Assembly: GCA_030826005.1 (NCBI GenBank) | Contig: JAPJOW010000012.1 | Location: 1 to 32,199 of the forward strand | DNA length: 32,199 nucleotides | Direction of reading: 5' to 3' | Source: Aliterella sp. RAGGC_92 | GTDB lineage: Bacteria; Cyanobacteriota; Cyanobacteriia; Cyanobacteriales; Chroococcidiopsidaceae | Part shown: positions 1 to 7,059 of the stretch, in pieces | Numbering within the stretch: the stretch's first letter is position 1 | How the letters are laid out: every line of letters begins with the position of its first letter | Program-made: the position numbers and the translations under genes | The notes under the pieces: model-generated | Seen by the model: only the letters and a program-made list of their open reading frames with translations | The model's database searches: none | What the model was told of the DNA's origin: nothing

Positions 1-82
1 TGATATTGGTAGCAAAATACTAACTAAAGAATCGCGCGATCGCTCTTGTTTCATTATTGGTCAGAGCTTTTTCTGGGTGTAC

Positions 83-289
83 TTACACAGATTCTCCTTT
101 ACTAGCTAACTTTTGCTTGAGTATTTCTTCCATTTCTCTAAAATCATCTTCCGTTTTGGGAAAAGGATATTTAGGGCTATGAGGATTACCCAATTTAATT
201 AAAGCTTCGATTGCATCGTCATCTTCTCGGTGAGCTAAGATGTAATTTCTTAATTCTTGACGGGTCATTTTGCTAAAGTCAGGCTTCAT
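83..289 (-). CDS. Small cyanobacterial protein, DUF6887-like
   Basis: A 68-residue hydrophilic protein with an MxxxELRxYxLxHRxDDxAI core near its N-terminus, which I recognise from a family of small cyanobacterial proteins annotated DUF6887. No catalytic motif is visible. The chosen start (ATG at 289) has a GGAG ribosome-binding site 8 bases upstream. An ATG 27 bases further up would only add MLMVNGDLI and overlaps more of the neighbour. It lies downstream of, and overlaps by 11 bases, a DUF6888-like gene on the same strand, so the two are probably translationally coupled. This pairing recurs in cyanobacteria and looks like a toxin-antitoxin layout, but the function is unproven. The family name rests on recollection of sequence style, not on a search. 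Confidence 0.7.
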   Translation of the reverse strand: MKPDFSKMTRQELRNYILAHREDDDAIEALIKLGNPHSPKYPFPKTEDDFREMEEILKQKLASKGESV

Positions 290-467
290 TATTAAATCTC
301 CATTGACCATCAGCAAAAATCAAAACCTCTAAGCTTTCAGTTATGCCAGCCAGAATAAATACTATTTTGGTTGTCTGATTATACCTAAATACATGGATAG
401 GCTGATAACCATTTGAGAGCATTTGGCACGCTCTGACACAGGCAAGAGCCTGTTCTGTAGTCGGCAT
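279..467 (-). CDS. Small cyanobacterial protein, DUF6888-like
   Basis: A 62-residue protein with the pattern MPTxEQAxxCVxxCQMLSNGYQPIHxFRYN at the front and an (I/V)LIFxDGxWRF tail, typical of proteins annotated DUF6888 in cyanobacteria. It is the upstream partner of the DUF6887-like gene and its stop overlaps that gene's start. The length is full for the family, with no truncation visible. Its biochemical role is unknown. The coupled two-gene layout suggests a small complex or a toxin-antitoxin-like cassette, which is inference only. The 73 bases between it and moaA show no clear terminator. Confidence 0.7.
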   Translation of the reverse strand: MPTTEQALACVRACQMLSNGYQPIHVFRYNQTTKIVFILAGITESLEVLIFADGQWRFNNEA

Positions 468-540
468 ACATTATTATTTCTATGATAGCGAGTACAGCCA
501 TACAGTAAAAGTCATCCGCTATTCAAAAATTACATTCTAA

Positions 541-1527
541 CTAGCCGCCAATTTGCGACATAGTACGGCTGTAAGCGCCTGTAGTCCCGGAAACTCTGGC
601 TTTGTAGTTGATTTCTGGTTTGAGCGCTAGTAATTCGCCTACAAGCCTCCGCAATCGCTCTAAACTTACACCACTTTGCAAAGCTGTTTTTAAATCTATT
701 TGATTGCTTTCATTCAACAAACACGGACGCAGCCAGCCATCCGCCGATAGACGCATTCGATTGCAGCGATCGCAAAAACACTCAGACATTTGACTAATAA
801 ACCCTAATGTTCCTTTCGCGTCAGGAATTTTAAATACATCCGCCGGGCCGTTACCGCTTACAAACGCTGTAGTTAAACCGTACTTATTGCTAATGCGGCT
901 GCGTAATTGCTCTGAAGATACCCAGCCTTGTTGGTTAAATAGGCGATCGTTACCTATAGGCATAAATTCAATAAACCGGACGTGCCACTGCTTGTCAATA
1001 GTTAAAGCAGCTAAGTCTAATACTTCGCTGTCATTTACACCAGGAATCACTACTACGTTTAGTTTTAAAGGGTCAAACCCTACTCTATAAGCGGTTTGAA
1101 TCCCATCCCACACTTTCGCCCATTGAGAACGCCCGCGATTGCCAATAATTCGGTCAAAAGTCCCAGCGTCCAAGGAGTCCAAACTAATATTTACCCGGCG
1201 TAACCCCGCATCGTACAATTGTTGCGCCATCCCCGCTAATAAAAAACCATTCGTTGTCATTGAAAGGTCTTGAGTTTGGGGGAGGGAGGCAATTTTTCCT
1301 ACCAAATCTACCACCCCCGGACGCAACAATGGTTCGCCCCCCGTTAAGCGAAAGCGATTAAAACCAACCGGAATAAAAACTTCTTTGATGAGAAGCAGTA
1401 ATTCCTCATCGGTTAATAGCTGTTGCAGCAGAATATAGTTTAGTTCGTCTCCCTCCGGCATACAGTATTGACAGCGAAAATTACAACGGTCAATTAAACT
1501 AATGCGGAGATAATCAACAGTATTCAT
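541..1527 (-). CDS. moaA: GTP 3',8-cyclase MoaA (molybdenum cofactor biosynthesis)
   Basis: MoaA is a radical-SAM enzyme that rearranges GTP to 3',8-cyclo-7,8-dihydro-GTP, the first committed step of molybdopterin synthesis in the cytoplasm. The 328-residue length is normal. The N-terminal radical-SAM cluster motif RCNFRCQYC gives C15, C19 and C22. The LTGGEPLLR segment follows near residue 61. The C-terminal second [4Fe-4S] site is FCDRCNRMRL...RPCL, with C252, C255 and C269. The protein ends in Gly-Gly, as required for activity in this family. It lies 33 bases downstream of an MFS transporter gene on the same strand, so it may be co-transcribed with it. A molybdopterin enzyme gene (27797-28387) lies elsewhere in the window. 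The start is ATG; no strong Shine-Dalgarno is seen. Confidence 0.96.
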   Translation of the reverse strand: MNTVDYLRISLIDRCNFRCQYCMPEGDELNYILLQQLLTDEELLLLIKEVFIPVGFNRFRLTGGEPLLRPGVVDLVGKIASLPQTQDLSMTTNGFLLAGMAQQLYDAGLRRVNISLDSLDAGTFDRIIGNRGRSQWAKVWDGIQTAYRVGFDPLKLNVVVIPGVNDSEVLDLAALTIDKQWHVRFIEFMPIGNDRLFNQQGWVSSEQLRSRISNKYGLTTAFVSGNGPADVFKIPDAKGTLGFISQMSECFCDRCNRMRLSADGWLRPCLLNESNQIDLKTALQSGVSLERLRRLVGELLALKPEINYKARVSGTTGAYSRTMSQIGG

Positions 1528-1560
1528 GCAGTTTTTACTCTAGAGTAATTCCTCTTACTT

Positions 1561-3003
1561 CTATTTTGGTGTATTTGCCACAGATATGCTTTGAGAAGGC
1601 GATCGCGCTTTAAAATTTAGCCAATTACTCACAAGCTGCGTAATCTTCTGACTGCGAGGTTCGGTAACATACACTAAGGGTAACAAAGCAAATAATCGCA
1701 CCCCCGCCGAGAGCGCAAATAAGCCCGGTAAACCACCAATTGCAGGTATTTCACTCAAAAAGCCCCCGGCGGTTGTGCCTAAAGCCCCACAAACCCCTGC
1801 TACCGCCGCAGCTACCGCAAAATAAGTAGAAGGATGCTCTTTGGGCGCGACTTCCATTTGAATATTACTACTACATAATTCAATCGCTGCCCAAGTACCG
1901 CCTGTAAATATATGAATTAGCGGTAGCCATACCCATAAAGAAATGTTATCCGCACCCGCGCCCAGCCAAAATAACGGCGTTATTCCAGCTAAAATCCCAA
2001 TAATTAAAAGCAACGGACGATTGCCAATTCTATCGGCGATCTTACCCCACCAAATCAGCATGACTAAGTTAGCCCCCGCCGTCAAACTGCCGTACAGCGT
2101 CGCCCAAGACAAATCTAAATGCAAGTTATCTAACAAGTAAAGATTAAAAAACGGCGAACTAAGGTTAACAGCAAACGTCCATAAGCCAAAGTAAACCAAA
2201 AACATCAAAAAGTTAGGGGAAAAGCTACCTAAAAGTGAAAAATTCTTTTGTTCTTCGCCTTGCTGTTTAGCCGTTAGCTGGGGATTAACATCAGTCATAA
2301 AAAACTGACACCATAAGCTAATAATGCCTGCAATTACAGCTAAAAATAAAACTACCGCATAGCCGTCAATTGTGCCACTAGGCCAAGCCGATACGGCAAA
2401 GCCGAGTAGAGGTACGCCCACTAAGTTAGTCAAACTAGCAGCGCTGTTGCGAAACCCAAAATAACGCCCCCGTAAGCGATGGGGGACGAGTACCGCCATC
2501 CAACTTAGCCAAGCCGAACCACCCAATGCCTCTAATATATGGGTAACTAAGACCATTCCTAGCGTCCAACTAACTAGCTGATGGAGATTACCCCCCGACC
2601 AACTAACTAAACCAATTCCCACAACTAAAATCAACCACAATAACCGCGCGATGCCAAAAATCCACAAACAATAGTAATGACGGCTATTGGTGCGATCGCC
2701 TATATAAGCACCCAAGGGTTGTAATAAGTTTAATAGCATGGGAATTGATGACAGCATCCCAATTTCTACCGAGCTTGCTCCTACTTGAAGTAAGAAATTG
2801 GTCAGCAATACGCCGCCCGTAATACTCATAAAAATAGCTGCAAATACGCCGTCAATAGTAGAAGCTTTTAGACTGGTGCGAATTGCTTTTTTGTTATAAG
2901 GTTGGTTTTGGCGATCGGGTAACAGTACCGACGAGCAGGTTGGAGGGTTATCTAACAAATCTAAAACTGGTTGAGTAATGGTTTCCACCAAAGCTGAATC
3001 CAA
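1561..3003 (-). CDS. Major facilitator superfamily transporter
   Basis: A 480-residue polytopic membrane protein with about 12 hydrophobic segments. A 45-50 residue hydrophilic N-terminal tail precedes the first segment (around residues 50-75). A GxYIGDRTNSR loop after the second helix and a GKIADRIGNRP loop in the second half are the two copies of the MFS loop 2-3 signature (GxxxDRxGRR-like). The substrate cannot be read from the sequence. It sits 33 bases upstream of moaA, so a joint transcript is possible, but nothing indicates molybdate or cofactor transport. The start is uncertain: the frame opens with TTG at 3003, a GTG lies at 2988, and neither has a clear ribosome-binding site. No in-frame ATG occurs before the first membrane segment. 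Confidence 0.88.
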   Translation of the reverse strand: MDSALVETITQPVLDLLDNPPTCSSVLLPDRQNQPYNKKAIRTSLKASTIDGVFAAIFMSITGGVLLTNFLLQVGASSVEIGMLSSIPMLLNLLQPLGAYIGDRTNSRHYYCLWIFGIARLLWLILVVGIGLVSWSGGNLHQLVSWTLGMVLVTHILEALGGSAWLSWMAVLVPHRLRGRYFGFRNSAASLTNLVGVPLLGFAVSAWPSGTIDGYAVVLFLAVIAGIISLWCQFFMTDVNPQLTAKQQGEEQKNFSLLGSFSPNFLMFLVYFGLWTFAVNLSSPFFNLYLLDNLHLDLSWATLYGSLTAGANLVMLIWWGKIADRIGNRPLLLIIGILAGITPLFWLGAGADNISLWVWLPLIHIFTGGTWAAIELCSSNIQMEVAPKEHPSTYFAVAAAVAGVCGALGTTAGGFLSEIPAIGGLPGLFALSAGVRLFALLPLVYVTEPRSQKITQLVSNWLNFKARSPSQSISVANTPK

Positions 3004-3043
3004 TAAGTGTTGAATTTAAACAAAGAGTCAGTATCGACCCACA

Positions 3044-3072
3044 TTTAGGCAAATCGGGTTTGCTTATATAAT
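3044..3072 (+). promoter_or_regulatory. Possible sigma-70-type promoter for cbiD
   Basis: A perfect TATAAT box at 3067-3072 is preceded, 17 bases upstream, by TTTAGG (3044-3049), a weak match to TTGACA. It lies in the 150-base gap between the divergent MFS and cbiD genes, about 80 bases before the cbiD GTG. It is a pattern match only. Confidence 0.35.
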
Positions 3073-3153
3073 TTTGAAAGATAGGCTAAAAATGCTGCCC
3101 CATACAACAGTCAGCAGAAAGAGAATCTATCTACTCCTCCCTACTGGTGTAAT

Positions 3154-4266
3154 GTGTCTTTAAGTTTGCCTCGTTCTGGTTATACTTTACCTGTTTTTGC
3201 TTGTGCGGCGGCGATCGCCGCATTGCAGTGGTTGCAAAATCGGACAGTTTGCCAAACTATACCTGTCGATCTAATAATTCCAGAGCAAATTGTAGACATT
3301 GCGATCGACCAAGTAGCCGGATTACAGCCAAATATGGCTTTAGCAATTACTCGCAGCGATCCTGGCGATAACTTAGATTTGACGCGCAACACGCCTATTT
3401 GGGCTTTAGTAGAATTAGTAGAATCATCCACCCAGCCTCTGACAATTATTGGCGGTGAAGGGCTAGGACACAAGTTAAATGGCGATCCGGCGATTTATAG
3501 TTACGCTCAACAACTATTGCAAGTAAATTTGCTGCGGCGATTAAAACCAACGGAATATATTAAATTAACAATTATTCTTCCTGAAGGTAGAGCTTTAGCT
3601 GCACGCACTTCTAACGCGGCTTTCGGAGTGTTAGAAGGGCTTTCTTTACTCGGTACAACGGGAATTTCTCAAGCCCTAAGCGCCCCCGGACAGTTGGATG
3701 CTTGTATCGAACAAGTGCGCGTTAAAGCAAAATCTGCCGAGCTATTAGTATTTTGTATCGGCGAAAATGGCTTAGATTTAGCACAAAAGTTAGGAATTAA
3801 TCCTCAACAATTAGTCAAAACTGCTAACTGGTTAGGTTCGCTATTGGTAGAAGCGGCGCGTCAAGAAGTTAAAGCAATTTTATTGTTTGGTTATCATGGT
3901 AAACTCGTAAAACTTGCTGGGGGAATTTTTCATACCCACCATCATTTAGCCGATGGGCGCTTAGAAATTTTGACGGCTCATGCTGCCCAAATAGGTATAC
4001 CAACCCCTGTATTACAAAATCTATTTAATAGTTCTACTACCGAATCTGCCCTGCAATATTTGCAAAAAGTAGATACAACAACCGGAAGTAATTGGGTTAG
4101 TATGCTTTACAATGCGATCGCCTCTCGCATCGACTCGCGCTCTACAGAATATATATTCAAGCTGACAAGTCGCCAGGTTTTGATAGGCTCTATCCTGTTT
4201 GACCGCGATCGCACTATCATTGTTAAAAGCCAAACTGCGATCGCACTGCTCTCCCAGTTGTGTTAA
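3154..4266 (+). CDS. cbiD: Cobalt-precorrin-5B C1-methyltransferase CbiD
   Basis: CbiD methylates C1 of the cobalt-precorrin-5B ring in the cobalt-early (oxygen-independent) cobalamin pathway, using S-adenosylmethionine. The 370-residue length fits. Family landmarks are RSGYTLPVFACAAAIAAL at the N-terminus, the TSNAAFGVLEGLSLLGTTGI block around residues 153-172, and the strongly conserved GIFHTHHHLADGRLEIL block around 262-278. The start is GTG at 3154; an ATG two bases earlier is out of frame. Three HIP1 octamers lie in the last 150 bases. The gene is followed 136 bases later by guaA on the same strand, a neighbourhood I recall as common in cyanobacteria. Confidence 0.94.
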   Translation: MSLSLPRSGYTLPVFACAAAIAALQWLQNRTVCQTIPVDLIIPEQIVDIAIDQVAGLQPNMALAITRSDPGDNLDLTRNTPIWALVELVESSTQPLTIIGGEGLGHKLNGDPAIYSYAQQLLQVNLLRRLKPTEYIKLTIILPEGRALAARTSNAAFGVLEGLSLLGTTGISQALSAPGQLDACIEQVRVKAKSAELLVFCIGENGLDLAQKLGINPQQLVKTANWLGSLLVEAARQEVKAILLFGYHGKLVKLAGGIFHTHHHLADGRLEILTAHAAQIGIPTPVLQNLFNSSTTESALQYLQKVDTTTGSNWVSMLYNAIASRIDSRSTEYIFKLTSRQVLIGSILFDRDRTIIVKSQTAIALLSQLC

Positions 4267-4320
4267 CTTAATAGTCATAAATTGTATTACCAATAAATAA
4301 GTTTTTAAGTATCTATCTAT

Positions 4321-4349
4321 GGGTGAGCAATGGCTAATTAGCTCTACCC
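4321..4349. other. Imperfect hairpin between cbiD and guaA
   Basis: GGGTGAGC and GCTCTACCC pair with one bulged base around a 12-base loop. No T-run follows on the plus strand, so it is not a canonical intrinsic terminator. It may be a processing site or transcript end, and its significance is uncertain. Confidence 0.3.
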
Positions 4350-4402
4350 AAAAATTTATCTATTTAGACATCCACTACTTGCAATTAATAGGAATAAATT
4401 AA

Positions 4403-6007
4403 GTGGTACAGACAGAAACTTTGCCGCAAAATGAAGAATTGACGCAGTTAAATCGCCAAATGATTGCGATTTTAGACTTTGGCTCTCAGTATTCCGAGCT
4501 AATTGCCCGCAGAATTAGGGAAACTCAAGTATATTCCGAAGTTTTATCTTACCGCACCACCGCCGAACAGTTGCGCCAAATAAATCCGAAAGGCATCATT
4601 CTCTCTGGTGGCCCAAGTTCGGTATATACTCCCAACGCTCCCGAATGCGATCCCCAAATTTGGCACTTGGGGATTCCGGTTTTAGGGGTATGCTACGGAA
4701 TGCAACTTATGGTCAAGCAACTAGGAGGTAACGTACAACCTGCCGAGCGTAAAGAGTACGGGAAAGCCTCCTTATTAATTGACGATCCTACCGACTTACT
4801 AACTAATGTCGAAGAAGGGACAACTATGTGGATGAGTCACGGCGACTCCTGCGCTCAGTTACCCCCAGGCTTTGAAGTGCTGGCGCATACAGAAAATACT
4901 CCTTGCGCGGCGATCGCAAATTACGACCAAAAACTCTACGGCGTGCAATTTCACCCGGAAGTAGTGCATTCGGTGGGGGGACTTGCGTTAATTCGCAACT
5001 TTGTTTACCACATTTGCGAATGCGAACCAACCTGGACAACCGCCGCTTTTGTGGAAGAAGCAATTAGAGAAATTCGCGCTCAAGTGAGCGATAAACGAGT
5101 GCTACTCGCCCTATCTGGGGGAGTCGATTCGTCAACGTTGGCATTTTTGCTTCATAAAGCTATTGGAAATCGCTTAACTTGCGTATTTATCGACCAAGGC
5201 TTTATGCGGAAATTAGAGCCAGAGCGGTTAGTGAAGTTGTTTCAAGAGCAGTTTCATATTCCAGTCGAGTATGTAGACGCGCGCGATCGCTTTTTGGCAT
5301 TAGTGGCGGGTGTCACCGATCCCGAAGAAAAACGCCGCCTAATCGGACACGAATTTATCCAAGTATTTGAAGAAGCATCCAAAAACCTCGGCCCTTTTGA
5401 TTACTTAGCTCAAGGTACGCTTTACCCTGACGTAATTGAATCTGCCGATACAAATGTCGATCCCAAAACTGGCGAACGAGTAGCCGTAAAAATTAAAAGC
5501 CATCACAATGTAGGCGGCTTACCCAAAGACTTACGTTTTAAGCTCGTAGAACCCCTCCGCAAGCTATTTAAAGATGAAGTCCGCAAAGTCGGACGACAAA
5601 TAGGTTTACCCGAAGAAATCGTTTTGCGCCAGCCTTTTCCGGGGCCTGGTTTAGCAATTCGGATTTTGGGAGAAATTACCGCCGAACGCTTAGAAATACT
5701 GCGAGAAGCCGATCTAATCGTCCGTCAAGAAATCAACCGCCGGGGAATTTATCACGACTTTTGGCAGGCTTTCGCCGTACTATTACCTATTCGCAGTGTA
5801 GGCGTAATGGGCGACCAGCGCACCTACGCTTATCCGATAGTTTTACGTTTAGTATCGAGCGAAGATGGCATGACCGCCGATTGGGCGCGAGTTCCTTACG
5901 ATGTATTAGAGGCAATATCCAACCGGATTGTCAACGAAGTTGCCGGAGTAAATCGGGTAGTTTACGATATTACCTCCAAGCCCCCAGGAACTATCGAATG
6001 GGAGTAA
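4403..6007 (+). CDS. guaA: GMP synthase (glutamine-hydrolysing)
   Basis: GuaA converts XMP to GMP using ATP and ammonia from glutamine, the last step of guanine nucleotide synthesis. The 534-residue length and domain order are typical. The class I glutamine amidotransferase has its nucleophile C97 in GVCYGMQ and H184/E186 in QFHPEV. The ATP-pyrophosphatase P-loop SGGVDSS lies at 238-244, and the C-terminal dimerisation domain ends in TSKPPGTIEWE. The GTG start at 4403 gives the roughly 20-residue leader usual in cyanobacterial GuaA before MIAILDFGSQYSELIARRIR. A weak AGGA lies upstream. Its stop is 2 bases from the stop of the opposing cheB, so no separate terminator fits between them. Confidence 0.97.
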   Translation: MVQTETLPQNEELTQLNRQMIAILDFGSQYSELIARRIRETQVYSEVLSYRTTAEQLRQINPKGIILSGGPSSVYTPNAPECDPQIWHLGIPVLGVCYGMQLMVKQLGGNVQPAERKEYGKASLLIDDPTDLLTNVEEGTTMWMSHGDSCAQLPPGFEVLAHTENTPCAAIANYDQKLYGVQFHPEVVHSVGGLALIRNFVYHICECEPTWTTAAFVEEAIREIRAQVSDKRVLLALSGGVDSSTLAFLLHKAIGNRLTCVFIDQGFMRKLEPERLVKLFQEQFHIPVEYVDARDRFLALVAGVTDPEEKRRLIGHEFIQVFEEASKNLGPFDYLAQGTLYPDVIESADTNVDPKTGERVAVKIKSHHNVGGLPKDLRFKLVEPLRKLFKDEVRKVGRQIGLPEEIVLRQPFPGPGLAIRILGEITAERLEILREADLIVRQEINRRGIYHDFWQAFAVLLPIRSVGVMGDQRTYAYPIVLRLVSSEDGMTADWARVPYDVLEAISNRIVNEVAGVNRVVYDITSKPPGTIEWE

Positions 6008-6009
6008 GT

Positions 6010-7059
6010 TTACATAGACACCTTTTTTAGCAGCAAAGGAGCGATATCTTGGATGGGCAAAACGTGTTGAGCAACTCCAAGAGAAATCGCTTCCGAGGGC
6101 ATTCCAAATACTACACAAGTTTTTTCATCTTGAGCAATTGTAATTCCTCCAGCTTGAGCAATAGCTTGCATTCCTGCTGCTCCATCTTTACCCATTCCTG
6201 TTAATAAAATACTCATAGCTGCTCTGCCATAAAACCTAGCAACCGACCTAAAACTAACTGTTACCGAAGGACAATGACCGTCTACAGGTAAGGCCGAACC
6301 ATAAATAAATTTACCTTGAGCATCTATTTCTAAATGATTATTGTCTGGAGCAAAATACACCGTTCCTGGAGCGGGCAAGTCGCCAACTTGAGCAATTTTT
6401 AATTTAACTTTACACTCCGAGTCTAGCCAATCTACTAATCCCTGCAAAAAACCTTTGCTGATATGCTGAGTACAAATTACAGGGACAGGTAAATTCGCTG
6501 GAAGTTGAGCGATAATTTTGTGCAGAGCTTGGGGACCGCCAGTAGAAGCGCCAATCGCAACTGCTCTAATTGTTCTTGTAATATCACTAGGAAAAGCAAA
6601 ATTATTAGCTGAACTAGGATCGACGGGGGGAGTTTGTCGCTTAGTAAATACGGTAACTCCAGAGAGAATTTTAATTTTATTAATCAAGTCGCGTTTAACT
6701 TGTTCGTAATCTGAAGCTAGTCCCGTATTTGGCTTAGGAAAAACATCTACTGCCCCTGCTTGCAAAAGCTCAAAAATAGTATTGGTATCCTCTTTTTGTA
6801 CGGAAGTACTAACGACTAAAATTGGACGAGGATGATTTGCCATTACTTGTTTAGTAAGTTCCAAGCCATCCATTTCTTTCATATGTAAATCCGTACAAAT
6901 TACTTTAGGCTGCAATTTGGGAATTAAGTCTATTGCTTCTTTGCCATTACAAGCTTTACCTACAACTTTGATATCAGGAGAAGATGCAAGCAACCTATCG
7001 AGAATTTCTAAAGCGACTGGAGAGTCTTCTACTAATAAAACGGATATGGGATTTGGCAT
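6010..7059 (-). CDS. cheB: CheB protein-glutamate methylesterase/deamidase
   Basis: This cytoplasmic response regulator removes methyl groups from (and deamidates) chemoreceptor glutamates when phosphorylated by CheA. The N-terminal receiver domain (about residues 5-125) has the acidic pair E11/D12 and phospho-acceptor D57 in CTDLHM. After a linker, the methylesterase domain (about 165-345) shows the full catalytic triad: S172 in GASTGGPQ, H199 in CTQHISKG and D292 in GMGKDGAAGM. The 349-residue length is normal. The start codon directly abuts the cheA stop at 7060, so cheA and cheB are co-transcribed and probably translationally coupled. It is the last gene of the six-gene cluster. Confidence 0.96.
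   Translation of the reverse strand: MPNPISVLLVEDSPVALEILDRLLASSPDIKVVGKACNGKEAIDLIPKLQPKVICTDLHMKEMDGLELTKQVMANHPRPILVVSTSVQKEDTNTIFELLQAGAVDVFPKPNTGLASDYEQVKRDLINKIKILSGVTVFTKRQTPPVDPSSANNFAFPSDITRTIRAVAIGASTGGPQALHKIIAQLPANLPVPVICTQHISKGFLQGLVDWLDSECKVKLKIAQVGDLPAPGTVYFAPDNNHLEIDAQGKFIYGSALPVDGHCPSVTVSFRSVARFYGRAAMSILLTGMGKDGAAGMQAIAQAGGITIAQDEKTCVVFGMPSEAISLGVAQHVLPIQDIAPLLLKKVSM

Noticed and set aside
3004..3153. Cobalamin riboswitch upstream of cbiD
   Set aside because: The leader is too short and I see no B12-box-like element or the required extended structure.
5761..6030. An 89-residue plus-strand frame overlapping the end of guaA
   Set aside because: It lies in another frame of guaA, is Arg/Ser-rich as expected for an out-of-frame reading, and has no family resemblance.
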